From the NCBI RefSeq assembly GCF_010092425.1, contig NZ_CP048030.1, forward strand, positions 2,057,501 through 2,121,500: 64,000 nt of DNA, given 5' to 3'. The notes under the pieces were generated by a model. That model did no database searches. It was given only the letters and a program-made list of their open reading frames with translations, and was not told where the DNA came from. The DNA comes from Sinimarinibacterium sp. NLF-5-8. Lineage in GTDB: Bacteria; Pseudomonadota; Gammaproteobacteria; Nevskiales; Nevskiaceae. Shown here piece by piece: positions 27,814 through 36,868 of this stretch. The position numbers were made by a program, and so were the translations under genes. Each line of letters opens with the position of its first letter. Position 1 is the first letter of the stretch.

Positions 27814-29016
27814 TTAATCCGACCGTCCGGCCAGCCACTCCGCCGCATACGTCCAGGTGGTTTGTGGCGCGCGTGAGCCGCCAAACACGCCGGCGTGGCC
27901 ACCGGCGGCGACTTTGAAGGTTTTATCGCAGCTGCCGACGATATCCAGCACCTTGCGCGCGGCATCGACGCTGACGATTTTGTCGTTATCACCGGCAATC
28001 GCCAGCAATGAGCATTCAATGCAATCCAGCAGGGCCTTTTCGTCACGGGTAATGTTGATCTTGCCCTTGGCGAGTTGATTGCCCAGCCCGACCTTGAGCA
28101 CAAAATCCTGAACAATCCCGCCGGGATACGCGCTCATCTGGTTAAACCAGCGCGACATGGTCTGGTAGTGGGTCACATAGTCGCGATCCCACAGGTTCAT
28201 CAGCAAATCCAGATAACCCTGAACCACCCCCACCGGATTGGTCAGCTTGAACATCCACGAATTGGCCCAGCCGGGAATCTGTAACCAGCGCGCGTCCAGC
28301 GGCAAGCCATGAAAGCGATTGATCCCCGGCACCGCGCGCTGCAAGGTGCGCAGTGGTGCATCCATCATCTGCACCAGCTTGCCCGCCACGCCAATCTGGT
28401 GGCTGTCAATCGGTGCGGCCACGGTGATGATGTTGCGGATCTGCGCATCGTGCGACCACGCCGCGTAAATCAGGCTGAACAGCCCGCCCATGCAATAGCC
28501 CAGCAAGCTCAGCTCCGGCTCTGCACTGTGCGCGCGGATCACCTTGAGCGCCTCCGGCAACATCCGGGTGGTGTAATGCTGCAAGCCCAGATGATGATGC
28601 TCCGCTTGCGGATCGCCCCAATCGACCAGATACACGCGGTGCCCATGTGCCAGCAAAAACTTGACCAAGCTGCGCTCCGGCAGCAGATCAAAGTTCAGGC
28701 TCGTCGCCGCCAGCGGCGGCACCAGCACCACGGGAATCCGATGCTGCGTTGGGCTTACTGCCAGCGTGTCCCGCCCCACGGTAATCTCGGCCTCCGTCAG
28801 CGGCATGTAATAGCGCACGCTCATCAAGCCATCGCTAAAAACCGTCTCGAACGGCGTCTGCCCCGCCACCACAAAGTTTTCGCCATGCAAGCGCCGCTCG
28901 ATGGCGTTATGCACCCAGTGCAAGCCGGTTTCACTGGCCTGCGCGGCGCGGTCTTTGATGGATTCCAGCCATTGCGTAGTGCTCACCTTTTCCATTGCGT
29001 TTGTATGCGCGGTCAT
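27814..29016 (-). CDS. PhaC-like polyhydroxyalkanoate synthase (class III-like)
   Basis: A 400-residue alpha/beta protein. The lipase-like box is GYCMGG, with Cys (residue 175) as nucleophile in place of Ser, the hallmark of PHA synthases. RVYLVDWGDPQ, AAPIDSHQIG and NLWDRDYVTHYQTMSRWFNQ are synthase-like; the acid lies in AIAGDNDKIV and the His in AAGGHAGVFGG. Length fits class III PhaC better than the 560-residue class I/II enzymes. Class III needs a PhaE partner, and none is in the window, so this may be a stand-alone PhaC homologue rather than a proven polymer synthase. Confidence 0.8.
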   Translation of the reverse strand: MTAHTNAMEKVSTTQWLESIKDRAAQASETGLHWVHNAIERRLHGENFVVAGQTPFETVFSDGLMSVRYYMPLTEAEITVGRDTLAVSPTQHRIPVVLVPPLAATSLNFDLLPERSLVKFLLAHGHRVYLVDWGDPQAEHHHLGLQHYTTRMLPEALKVIRAHSAEPELSLLGYCMGGLFSLIYAAWSHDAQIRNIITVAAPIDSHQIGVAGKLVQMMDAPLRTLQRAVPGINRFHGLPLDARWLQIPGWANSWMFKLTNPVGVVQGYLDLLMNLWDRDYVTHYQTMSRWFNQMSAYPGGIVQDFVLKVGLGNQLAKGKINITRDEKALLDCIECSLLAIAGDNDKIVSVDAARKVLDIVGSCDKTFKVAAGGHAGVFGGSRAPQTTWTYAAEWLAGRSD

Positions 29017-29067
29017 GCTGCGATTTTGGGGTTCGGTTTCGATCTTTACGAATGCACGCTGAAGGAT

Positions 29068-30981
29068 TTACCCGCCCAAATAGGTATAGCCGGTCAGCCC
29101 CGCGCGCAGTTCTTCGAGCAGCTCGGCGGCTTCAGCCTGCGGCAAGGCCGCGCGCGCGATTTTTTCTTCGTAGGCGGCGGCGAGGCGTTCGGGCTCCAGG
29201 TGAACGTAGCGCAAGAGTTCATCGGTGCGATCACCGAGTTCGTGGCCTTCGAGCTGCCAGCCGCCGTTTTGATTGAGTACGACGTTGACGGCGTTGGTGT
29301 CGCCAAACAGGTTGTGCATGTCGCCCAAAATCTCCTGATAGGCGCCGACCATGAAAAAGCCGATCAGGTAAGGCTCATTTTCACGCAGGGCGTGCAGGGC
29401 GAGGTTGGGCATCAGCCCTTCGCGATCGACGTATTGATCGAGGCGACCGTCAGAATCGCAGGTGAGATCGCACAGGCGCGCGCGCACGTCGGGGCGTTCG
29501 GTCAGGCGATGGATCGGCATGATCGGAAACACCTGATCGATCGCCCAGGCATCCGGCACCGATTGGAATACGGAAAAATTGCAGAAGTATTTGGCAGCGA
29601 GTTTGTCGCGCACTTCGTCGATGGCTTCGCGCTGGACACGGATGCCGGGGTCAAGCTTGGGCAGCACGGCGTGCGCCAGCGCGTAGTAGGCGCGTTCGGC
29701 GTAGGCGCGTTGCACCAAGTCCAGATGACCGAGGGTGTATTCGGTTTGCGCTTCGCCAAACCAGTGGGCAGCGTCGTGCAGGGTTTCGATTGCACCTTGT
29801 TCGTCGATCTGGGCAAACAGGGCATGCAGTTGTTGCAGCACTTCGGGAGCGTCGGGCGCGGGGGCGTCGAGCAAGTCGGTGGGCAGCGCGTCCTGGTCGA
29901 TCACATCGGCAATCAACACGGCGTGATGGGCGGTGAGCGCGCGCCCGGATTCGGAAAACACGCTGGGCTGCGGCTCGCCGTATTCGGCGCAAACGCTTTG
30001 CAGCGTGCGCAAAATGGTGCGCGCGTATTCACGCATGGAGTAGTTCATGGAGCAAAACGAGCGCGAGCGCGTGCCTTCGTAGTCCACGCCGAGGCCGCCG
30101 CCCACATCCACCACCTGCACCGGCGCGCCGAGCCGCCGCAGCTCCACATAAAAGCGCGCGGCTTCACGCAGGCCACGCGCAACGTCCTGGACGTTGGCGA
30201 CTTGTGAGCCCAGGTGAAAATGCACCATCTGCACGGCGCTGAGCAGATCGGCCGCGCGCAGCATGTCGAGTGCCTCCAGAACCTGCGGCGAGGTGAGGCC
30301 AAACTTGGCTTTTTCGCCGCCGGTGTTTTGCTGGGTGCTGGCCGACTTGGCCGACAGCCGCACGCGCAGCCCCACCAGCGGCGCGACGCCGAGCGCGCGC
30401 GATTCGCTGATCACCAGCGGCAATTCGGAGAGCTTTTCAACAACGATGTAAACCTGATGGCCGAGCTTTTGCCCGATCAGCGCGCGGCGGATATAGGCGC
30501 GATCCTTGTAGCCGTTGCAGACGATGATGCTGCCCGCGCGCGCCATGCCCAGCACGGCGGCCAGTTCGGGTTTGGAACCGGCTTCCAGCCCCACGCGCGC
30601 GCCGCCGTGGCTGACGATGTTTTCCACCACATCGCCTTGCTGATTGACCTTGATCGGGAATACGGCGGTGTAGCGCCCCTGGTAATCCAGCTCGGCAATG
30701 GCCTCGGCAAACGCGCCGGTGAGCGCGTCCACACGGTCGTGCAGGATGTTGGTAAAACGCACCAGCACCGGCAGTTGCAAGCCCTGCTGCGGCAGGTCGC
30801 GCGCGAGTTGGTACAGATCGATGGCGGGCGTGTCGGCACGTCGAAAGGGCCGCACCCAAACGTGACCATTTTCAGCCACATCAAAATAGCCCTCGCCCCA
30901 CTGCGGCATGTTGTACAGTGCGCGCGCTTGGGCGGCCGACCAGGTCGATTGTTCCGCCAATTGCGCCGTGTTGTTGCTCAC
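29068..30981 (-). CDS. speA: Biosynthetic arginine decarboxylase
   Basis: A PLP enzyme that converts arginine to agmatine, the first step of the ADC route to putrescine. The PLP lysine is K111 in AVFPIKVNQQGDV. VDVGGGLGVDYEGT and FSESGRAL are the barrel phosphate and PLP sites, and CDLTCDSDGRLDQYVD holds the conserved active-site Cys at the C-terminal end. About 637 residues. I chose GTG at 30981 with AAAGGTG eight bases upstream; an ATG at 31035 would overlap the divergent speE leader. Agmatine must be processed by enzymes outside the window. Confidence 0.92.
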   Translation of the reverse strand: MSNNTAQLAEQSTWSAAQARALYNMPQWGEGYFDVAENGHVWVRPFRRADTPAIDLYQLARDLPQQGLQLPVLVRFTNILHDRVDALTGAFAEAIAELDYQGRYTAVFPIKVNQQGDVVENIVSHGGARVGLEAGSKPELAAVLGMARAGSIIVCNGYKDRAYIRRALIGQKLGHQVYIVVEKLSELPLVISESRALGVAPLVGLRVRLSAKSASTQQNTGGEKAKFGLTSPQVLEALDMLRAADLLSAVQMVHFHLGSQVANVQDVARGLREAARFYVELRRLGAPVQVVDVGGGLGVDYEGTRSRSFCSMNYSMREYARTILRTLQSVCAEYGEPQPSVFSESGRALTAHHAVLIADVIDQDALPTDLLDAPAPDAPEVLQQLHALFAQIDEQGAIETLHDAAHWFGEAQTEYTLGHLDLVQRAYAERAYYALAHAVLPKLDPGIRVQREAIDEVRDKLAAKYFCNFSVFQSVPDAWAIDQVFPIMPIHRLTERPDVRARLCDLTCDSDGRLDQYVDREGLMPNLALHALRENEPYLIGFFMVGAYQEILGDMHNLFGDTNAVNVVLNQNGGWQLEGHELGDRTDELLRYVHLEPERLAAAYEEKIARAALPQAEAAELLEELRAGLTGYTYLGG

Positions 30982-31064
30982 CTTGTTTTCACCTTTTGTA
31001 GAATTGCCCGTTGAACCTTTCAGCGAGCGCGCCAACGCGCGCCGCGATTTTAGAGGATTGTGTA

Positions 31065-31916
31065 ATGGCCTTAGATGCGCACTGGTTTACCGAAGTCATG
31101 GCGTCCACCGGAACGGCGTTTTCGCTCAAGGCGCGCAAGCTGCATGAGGAACAAACGCCGTATCAAAAAATTGAGATTTGGGACACCGAAACCTTTGGCA
31201 AGCTGATGACCATCGATGGCTGCACGATGGTCTCCACGCGCGATAACTTCTTGTATCACGAGATGATGTCGCACCCGGCGCTCAACGCCCACCCCCATCC
31301 CAAAACCGTGGTGATCGTTGGCGGCGGCGACTGCGGCACCCTGCGCGAAGTGCTCAAGCACCCGGAAGTGCAATCGGCCACGCAGGTGGAAATCGACGAG
31401 CGCGTCACCCGCCTGTCCGAGCAATATTTCCCGGAGCTGTGCGACAAAAACGACGACCCGCGCGCAACCCTGTTTTTTGGCGACGGCATTCAGTGGATGA
31501 AAGACGCCACCCCCGGCTCGATTGACCTGATCATCATCGACTCCACCGATCCCGTTGGCCCCGCCGAAGGGCTGTTTGGCAAAAAGTTTTATCTGGACTG
31601 CATCCGCGCACTGGCGCCCAACGGCATGTTGGTGCAGCAATCCGAATCGCCGCTGCTGCATCTGGAACTCATCCAGGAAATGCACCAGGCCATGCGCGAC
31701 GCCGGTTTTGCGCAAACCCATCTGCTGCACTTTCCGCAGGTGATCTACCCCTCCGGCTGGTGGTCAGGCTCCATTGCCTGCAAACAGGCCGGCGCACTGG
31801 CCGCGCGCCTGGATGATGCGGCCATCGACGCGCTCGATGCCAAGTTCTACAACGCCGAAACCCACCGCGCCGCGTTTGCGCTGCCCACTTATGTGAAAAA
31901 GGCGCTGGCGGTTTAA
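31065..31916 (+). CDS. speE: Spermidine synthase
   Basis: Transfers aminopropyl from decarboxylated SAM to putrescine, giving spermidine and methylthioadenosine. 283 residues. The Rossmann-like nucleotide site is VIVGGGDCGTLREVLKH; the catalytic Asp region is IIIDSTDPVGPAEGLF; SEQYFPELCDKND is also characteristic. The ATG at 31065 follows AGAGGA; a longer frame exists but overlaps the divergent speA start. Divergent from speA, so the 80-base gap must hold both promoters. The by-product feeds the mtnBDC salvage genes at 849-2693. speD is not seen. Confidence 0.95.
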   Translation: MALDAHWFTEVMASTGTAFSLKARKLHEEQTPYQKIEIWDTETFGKLMTIDGCTMVSTRDNFLYHEMMSHPALNAHPHPKTVVIVGGGDCGTLREVLKHPEVQSATQVEIDERVTRLSEQYFPELCDKNDDPRATLFFGDGIQWMKDATPGSIDLIIIDSTDPVGPAEGLFGKKFYLDCIRALAPNGMLVQQSESPLLHLELIQEMHQAMRDAGFAQTHLLHFPQVIYPSGWWSGSIACKQAGALAARLDDAAIDALDAKFYNAETHRAAFALPTYVKKALAV

Positions 31917-31940
31917 CCCCCGCCGGGCGGCCAACAAAAT

Positions 31941-31973
31941 GCCGCGCGCTCACTCAAGCGCGCGGCGTTTTTG
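31941..31973 (+). terminator. Terminator of speE
   Basis: GCCGCGCGCT and AGCGCGCGGC form a ten-base-pair stem with loop CACTCA, followed by GTTTTTGGTTTT. It lies 25 bases after the speE stop. Confidence 0.88.
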
Positions 31974-31993
31974 GTTTTAAAACCCTCGGGTTT

Positions 31994-32401
31994 TTACGAC
32001 TCGGCGCCGCACAGCTCCGCGACTTGTCGTTGGGTTTGCTCAATCAGCCTCAACCGCTCGGTTTCGGACAGCACGCGCTCGCTGCCCAGCACATCGCGCG
32101 TCACCACTTGCGAAGCGTTTTGATAGGTCTCGAGCTGCTCGCGGCGGCGCGCGCATTGTTCGATGCGCAGCTGAGCCTGAACCTCATCCACAGCAGGCGC
32201 CGGGGTGCGGGCGGCAGCGCCCGGCGCAGGCGCCGCGCGATCGACCCGCGTCCAGCCGGGTTTGGGCGTATCGCCGTAATGCACCTGCCCCTGCGCATCC
32301 ACCCATTTGTAAACCGGCGCCGCAGCCAGTGGCGCAACAACCCCCATCAGCAGCACCGCGCCAGCAACGGCAGATTCAATCATCGAGCGCATTGGCATCA
32401 C
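31994..32401 (-). CDS. DUF4124-domain exported protein
   Basis: 135 residues with a signal peptide (SAVAGAVLLMGVVAPLAAA) followed by the DUF4124 signature VYKWVDAQGQVHYGDTPKPG (residues 30-49). The C-terminal half is helical and charged (LRIEQCARRREQLETYQNAS) and may form a coiled coil. DUF4124 proteins are common small periplasmic proteins of unknown function. It is convergent with speE and lies downstream of the P-II terminator, so it is separately transcribed. Confidence 0.78.
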   Translation of the reverse strand: MMPMRSMIESAVAGAVLLMGVVAPLAAAPVYKWVDAQGQVHYGDTPKPGWTRVDRAAPAPGAAARTPAPAVDEVQAQLRIEQCARRREQLETYQNASQVVTRDVLGSERVLSETERLRLIEQTQRQVAELCGAES

Positions 32402-32473
32402 CGCTTTTCCATCTCAGGGGTTGCCAGCATAGCCACAACGCGCGCGCGCAGGCCAGCCAAAGACGCGCCCATG

Positions 32474-32508
32474 AAAAAAACCCGCCCCCGGTGCCGGGAG
32501 GCGGGTTT
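32474..32508 (-). terminator. Terminator of the P-II gene
   Basis: AAACCCGCC (32478-32486) pairs with GGCGGGTTT (32500-32508) around an inner GC hairpin. On the minus strand it runs into seven T residues. It lies about 25 bases after the P-II stop. Confidence 0.88.
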
Positions 32509-32531
32509 GACGGCATTCAGACCCGTCGCGC

Positions 32532-32870
32532 TCAGACCGCATCGATCCCCGATTCGCCGGTGCGGATTCGCACGGTCTGGGTCAGGTCATAGACAAAAAT
32601 CTTGCCATCGCCGATCTGCCCGGTTTTGGCGGCCTTGAGGATGGCCTCCACCGCAGCTTCGACCTGATCCGAGGGCAGCGCCACCTCGATCTTGATCTTC
32701 GGCAGCAGATCCACGGTGTACTCGGCACCGCGATAAAGCTCGGTATGGCCTTTTTGACGACCAAACCCGCGCACCTCAGTGACCGTCATCCCCTGCACAC
32801 CAATATCAGCCAGCGCCTCACGCACCGCATCGAGTTTGAAAGGCTTGATGACCGCAATCAGCATTTTCAT
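32532..32870 (-). CDS. glnK: P-II nitrogen regulatory protein
   Basis: 112 residues, starting MKMLIAVIKPFKLDAVREAL. P-II trimers sense 2-oxoglutarate, ATP/ADP and, through uridylylation, glutamine. The T-loop reads HTELYRGAEYTVDLLPK, with the modified Tyr at residue 51. IGDGKIFVYDLTQTVRIRTG is the conserved C-terminal signature. The ATG at 32870 has GGAG seven bases upstream. No amtB lies beside it, so glnB is an equally possible name; the pair cannot be told apart by sequence alone. Confidence 0.9.
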   Translation of the reverse strand: MKMLIAVIKPFKLDAVREALADIGVQGMTVTEVRGFGRQKGHTELYRGAEYTVDLLPKIKIEVALPSDQVEAAVEAILKAAKTGQIGDGKIFVYDLTQTVRIRTGESGIDAV

Positions 32871-33046
32871 AAGGGGACTCCAAAAAACGAAGGGCATATT
32901 TTAACAGCACATCGACCCGGCGGCGATTTTTCTGCGGCGCAGCCGATACAAACCCATCCCGCACAGCATTTTTTTGGCACGATGTACGCCCCATTGTGCG
33001 CGCCTTGCATCGCGTTCGTATTTTCTGCCCTGCCGACGACCCCGCC

Positions 33047-33298
33047 ATGACCCAGCCCCACCAGCTTGAAGACCTCGCCGCCGCCCTCAGCCAACTCTTG
33101 CCGCAAAGCCTCAGCGGCCTGCGCACCGAGCTGGAAAACAACTTTCGCGCGGTGCTGCGTGCCAATCTGGAAAAATGGGATCTGGTCTCGCGCGAACGCT
33201 TTGATGCCCAGGCCGAACTGCTGGCGCGCGCGCAAACCCAGCTCAAAACGCTGGAACAACGCCTCGCCGATCTCGAAGCGCGGCTCAGCGCGCGCTGA
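33047..33298 (+). CDS. ubiK: Ubiquinone biosynthesis accessory factor UbiK
   Basis: 83 residues of the BMFP family (formerly YqiC). UbiK is a helical coiled-coil factor that assists the ubiquinone biosynthetic complex with UbiJ. LRTELENNFRAVLRANLEKW and VSRERFDAQAELLARAQTQL match the family closely, and the C-terminal coil ends RLADLEARLSAR. The ATG at 33047 begins the conserved part. It is 13 bases ahead of comM and is probably cotranscribed, an arrangement common in gammaproteobacteria. Confidence 0.9.
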   Translation: MTQPHQLEDLAAALSQLLPQSLSGLRTELENNFRAVLRANLEKWDLVSRERFDAQAELLARAQTQLKTLEQRLADLEARLSAR

Positions 33299-33310
33299 CA
33301 AAAACCGGCC

Positions 33311-34825
33311 ATGTCGCAGCTCGCCACGCTCTACTCGCGCGCGCAAAACGGCCTGACGGCCGATCTGGTGACGGTCGAAGTCCACCTCGCACCGGGACTG
33401 CCGGGGCTCAACATCGTCGGCCTGCCCGAAGCCGCCGTGCGCGAAGCCAAAGATCGCGTCAAAGCCGCCATCACCACCTGCGGCTACAGCTTTCCGCTGC
33501 AACGCATCACCTGCAATCTCGCCCCCGCCGATCTGCCCAAGGAAGGCAGTCGCTTTGATTTGGCCATCGCCCTTGGCATCTTGCTCGCCTCCGAACAAAT
33601 CCCCGTTCACGCGCTGCAAAACATTGAAATCCTTGGCGAACTGTCCCTCTCCGGCGCGCTGCGACCGATCCCCGGCGTGCTCCCCGCCGCCATCAAAGCC
33701 GCCCAGGCCGAGCGCGCGCTGCTGGTGCCCGCTGCCAACGCCCCGGAAGCCGCACTGGCGCCCAACGCGCGCGTATTTGCCGCCAATAACCTTTCTGAAC
33801 TGTGCCAGGCCCTGCACCGCAACACGCTTGAAGCCGTACCGCGCGCGCTGCCCGCCAGCACCAACAGCAACAACACCCCCGATCTGGCCGACGTGCGCGG
33901 GCAACCGCTGGCACGGCGCGCGCTCGAAGTCGCCGCCGCCGGCGGTCACTCCCTGCTGCTGGTCGGCACCCCCGGCGCCGGCAAATCCATGCTCGCCAAA
34001 CGGCTGCCCGGCATCCTGCCGCCGCTGACCGACGCCGAAGCGCTGGAAGTGGCCACCGTCGCCTCCATCGCCCAAGGCGGATTCGACAGCCGCCAATGGG
34101 GGCAACGCCCGCTGCGCGCACCGCACCACACCGCCTCCGGCGTCGCCCTCGTCGGCGGTGGCGGCACCCCGCGCCCCGGCGAAATCACCCTTGCCCATCA
34201 CGGCGTGCTGTTTTTGGACGAACTGCCCGAGTTTGACCGGCGCACGCTGGAGGTGCTGCGCGAACCGCTGGAATCCGGCCACATCACCATCTCCCGCGCC
34301 GCCCGCCAGGCCGACTTCCCCGCCCAATTCCAGCTCATCGCCGCAATGAACCCTTGCCCCTGCGGCTGGCTGGGCGACAGCAGCGCGCGCTGCCGCTGCA
34401 CCCCCGATCAAGTCGCCCGCTACCGCGCGCGCATCTCCGGCCCGCTGCTGGATCGGATTGATTTACAAGTGCTGGTGCCGCGCGCTGACGCCAGCCAACT
34501 CGCCGTTGGCGCCGCCCCCGGCGAATCCAGCCAGGCCGTGCGCGCGCGCGTCATCACCGCCCGCCAGCGCCAGCTTGATCGTCAGGGCATGGCCAACGCC
34601 CAGCTCACCGGCCAAGCCCTCGACCAACACGCCCGCCCCGACGACGCCGGTGCCGCCCTGCTGCAAAAAGCCCTGGAAAAACAAATCCTCACCGCGCGCG
34701 CCTACCACCGCTGCCTGCGTGTTGCCCGCACCCTGGCCGATTTGGCCGGGCTTGAAGTCGCCAGCACCGCCCAGGTCGCCGAAGCCCTGCGCTACCGCGC
34801 GCTGGAAGGCAGCAGCGGCGGGTGA
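33311..34825 (+). CDS. comM: ComM/YifB family AAA+ helicase (Mg-chelatase-like)
   Basis: 504 residues. ComM is a hexameric branch-migration helicase that aids integration of incoming DNA in natural transformation. The N-terminal ChlI/Lon-like domain has NIVGLPEAAVREAKDRVKAA. The AAA+ core has Walker A LLVGTPGAGKSMLAKRLPG and Walker B GVLFLDELPEFDRRTLEVLR. AAMNPCPCGWLGD is a Cys-rich insert typical of the family. The C-terminus is the usual helical domain. The stop codon lies in the first unit of a GGGTGAT tandem repeat. Confidence 0.93.
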   Translation: MSQLATLYSRAQNGLTADLVTVEVHLAPGLPGLNIVGLPEAAVREAKDRVKAAITTCGYSFPLQRITCNLAPADLPKEGSRFDLAIALGILLASEQIPVHALQNIEILGELSLSGALRPIPGVLPAAIKAAQAERALLVPAANAPEAALAPNARVFAANNLSELCQALHRNTLEAVPRALPASTNSNNTPDLADVRGQPLARRALEVAAAGGHSLLLVGTPGAGKSMLAKRLPGILPPLTDAEALEVATVASIAQGGFDSRQWGQRPLRAPHHTASGVALVGGGGTPRPGEITLAHHGVLFLDELPEFDRRTLEVLREPLESGHITISRAARQADFPAQFQLIAAMNPCPCGWLGDSSARCRCTPDQVARYRARISGPLLDRIDLQVLVPRADASQLAVGAAPGESSQAVRARVITARQRQLDRQGMANAQLTGQALDQHARPDDAGAALLQKALEKQILTARAYHRCLRVARTLADLAGLEVASTAQVAEALRYRALEGSSGG

Positions 34826-34847
34826 TGGGTGATGGGTGATGGGTGAT
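34820..34847 (+). repeat. Four tandem copies of GGGTGAT
   Basis: GGGTGAT occurs four times without interruption (34820-34847). The comM stop codon TGA is within the first copy, so changes in copy number would not alter the protein. Confidence 0.92.
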
Positions 34848-34864
34848 TTTCAAAATGATCCGTA

Positions 34865-35035
34865 CCGATTCGCGCGCAAATCGAACCGCAACCGCCATTC
34901 AAGTCCGCCGTCATTGTGGCGAAAGCCGCAATCCAGAAAAGCCCTCGGTGAATGGCCGAACCCTGGGGCTGGATCCTTGCTTGCGCAAGGATGACGACCC
35001 TTTTCGTCATTCCGGCGAATGCCGGAATCCATACA
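34865..35035 (-). repeat. Dispersed hairpin repeat, copy B (inverted, composite)
   Basis: The reverse complement matches copy A: the CGAACCGCAACCGCCATTCAA block, the GCCGCAATCCAGAAAAGCCC hairpin half, and ATCCTTGC-TTGC-GCAAGGAT (34973-34992, shown on plus). An extra module TCATTCCGGCGAATGCCGGAAT follows (about 35005-35030), the widespread VIPAFAGMT-type intergenic repeat of proteobacteria. A CGGCTTGAGCCG hairpin is near 35068. Confidence 0.85.
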
Positions 35036-35113
35036 AGCCTCCCACAGAGGACACCGATCGTAGACACGGCTTGAGCCGCGAATGGCTGTGGTTGTTTAGC
35101 GCGCCAGCGCGCG

Positions 35114-36298
35114 CTAAACCGCCATGCCCGCAGCCACGGCGGATGCCCATGCCCATTGGAAGTTGAAGCCGCCGAGGTGGCCGGTGACATCGACCACTTC
35201 GCCAATCAGATGCAGCCCCGGTTGCAGGCGGGATTCCAGGGTTTTGGATGAGATTTCATCGGTATCGACGCCGCCCAGGGTGACTTCGGCGGTGCGGTAG
35301 CCTTCGGTGCCGCTGGGGGTGATCGGCCAGTTTTGCAGTTGGGCGGCGATGCGCGCGAGGTCGGCGGTTTGCAGTTGCCGCAGCGGGCGGTTGCCCAGCG
35401 CCAGATCACACAGCCTTTGCGCAAAGCGTTTGGAAAAGCGTTCGGCCAGTACGGTTTTGAGTTCGGCATCGGCGCGCGTTTGGCGCTGTTGGTGTAGCCA
35501 ATCCATGCCGTCATCGCCCGCAAGCCAGTCCACGGTCAGCGCATCGCCTGGCTGCCAGTAGGAAGAGATTTGCAGCATCGCCGGACCGGAGAGACCGCGA
35601 TGGGTGATCAGCAGCGCATTGCGAAAAGCCTGGCCGTTGCAGCGGGCGATAACGGGGGTGGAGACACCGGCCAAATCGGCAAAAGCGTCTTTGTGACTGC
35701 CGCTCAGTGTGAACGGCACCAGCCCGGCGCGGGTGGGCAAAACGCGATGCCCGAACTGGCGCGCGAGGGTGTAGCCAAAGCCGCTGGCGCCCATGCTGGG
35801 GATGGACAGCCCGCCACTGGCAATGACCAGCTTGGGCGCGGTGAAAACGCCGTGCGCGGTGGCCAGTGCAAAGCCGCCGTTTTGCGCGCGCACGTCGCTG
35901 ACGCTGCAATCGGTGTGGATGGTCACGCCAGCGTCGGCACATTCTTCCAGCAACATGCGCACGATGAGCTTGGAGGATTCATCGCAAAACAATTGGCCAA
36001 GTTCTTTTTCGTGGTAGGCGATGCGGTGGCGTTCCACCAGCTCAATGAAATCCTGCGGGGTGAAGCGCGCGAGTGCGGATTTGCAAAAGTGCGGATTGCC
36101 GCACAGGTAGTTGGCGGGAGTGGTGTAAAGGTTGGTGAAATTGCAGCGGCCACCGCCGGACATGAGGATTTTTTTGCCAACGCGATTGGCATGTTCCAGC
36201 ACCCGCGCGCGCAGGCCGCGCTGACCGGCGACGCGCGCGCACATCAGCCCTGCGGCGCCGCCGCCGAGGATGAGAACGTCATCGGTAAATCTACTCAT
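35114..36298 (-). CDS. HI0933/BaiN-family flavoprotein oxidoreductase
   Basis: 394 residues. The N-terminal FAD Rossmann motif is LILGGGAAGLMCARVAGQRG and the family signature RVGKKILMSGGGRCNFTN (about residue 42). VIASGGLSIPSMGASGFGY is the second FAD contact. The C-terminal HLIGEVVDVTGHLGGFNFQW is conserved in YhiN/HI0933 proteins. Members include BaiN and proteins of unknown reaction in many bacteria; a substrate cannot be assigned. The stop overlaps the dispersed repeat tail closely. Its ATG overlaps the end of the DUF2062 gene, so they are cotranscribed. Confidence 0.87.
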   Translation of the reverse strand: MSRFTDDVLILGGGAAGLMCARVAGQRGLRARVLEHANRVGKKILMSGGGRCNFTNLYTTPANYLCGNPHFCKSALARFTPQDFIELVERHRIAYHEKELGQLFCDESSKLIVRMLLEECADAGVTIHTDCSVSDVRAQNGGFALATAHGVFTAPKLVIASGGLSIPSMGASGFGYTLARQFGHRVLPTRAGLVPFTLSGSHKDAFADLAGVSTPVIARCNGQAFRNALLITHRGLSGPAMLQISSYWQPGDALTVDWLAGDDGMDWLHQQRQTRADAELKTVLAERFSKRFAQRLCDLALGNRPLRQLQTADLARIAAQLQNWPITPSGTEGYRTAEVTLGGVDTDEISSKTLESRLQPGLHLIGEVVDVTGHLGGFNFQWAWASAVAAGMAV

Positions 36299-36801
36299 GG
36301 CGCGGCCTCGGTTTGCTGCACCAGCGCGCGCAGCAGCGGGCGCGCGATCAGGTAGATCAGCCCCGCCAAAACGGGGGCGACGAGCGCCCAGACGCCAATG
36401 CCGCTGGCGATGGCGCGGCTGTAATCCAGCACGAATTGCCCCGGCGCGGCTTCAAAGCGCGCGATCAGCTCGCCCACCGCCAGCAGCGGCAGATGTTCCT
36501 GCCCAAACAGGCTCTCGCCCGCGCGCCAAAACGGCAGCATCAGCAAAAAATGCACGGGCGACATGGCGTAGTTGACCAACTGGATCACCGGCTGATTGAG
36601 CCGCAACCACAGCGCGGCCACGGCGCACAGCACGGTGGTGGCGCCAAACACCGGAAAAATCCCCAGCACGATCCCCAGCGCCACGGTGAGCGCGATTTTT
36701 TGCGGGGTGATGCCTTGCCTGAGTTGCGCCAGCAGCGGCGCAACCACGCGGCGCTGCCAAAAAGAGGCAAAAACAGGGGCGGGAATCGGCTCAAGACTCA
36801 T
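36295..36801 (-). CDS. DUF2062 membrane protein
   Basis: 168 residues. GITPQKIALTVALGIVLGIF and PVFGATTVLCAVAALWLRLN form the conserved N-terminal hydrophobic part of DUF2062, followed by NQPVIQLVNYAMSPVHFLLM. A further membrane segment (ASGIGVWALVAPVLAGLIYL) lies near the C-terminus. About three to four helices. Function unknown; often found beside envelope or glycosyltransferase genes. It overlaps the flavoprotein gene by four bases. Confidence 0.78.
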   Translation of the reverse strand: MSLEPIPAPVFASFWQRRVVAPLLAQLRQGITPQKIALTVALGIVLGIFPVFGATTVLCAVAALWLRLNQPVIQLVNYAMSPVHFLLMLPFWRAGESLFGQEHLPLLAVGELIARFEAAPGQFVLDYSRAIASGIGVWALVAPVLAGLIYLIARPLLRALVQQTEAAP

Positions 36802-36868
36802 GCGGGCGGCAGTGGTGAAAGGAGGGACTCATGCGAGAATCGCGCATCTTCTCAAAACCACCGCTGCC

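Noticed and set aside
34865-35035. Insertion sequence remnant
   Set aside because: No transposase fragment, terminal repeat or target duplication is seen; hairpin modules fit a REP-type element better.
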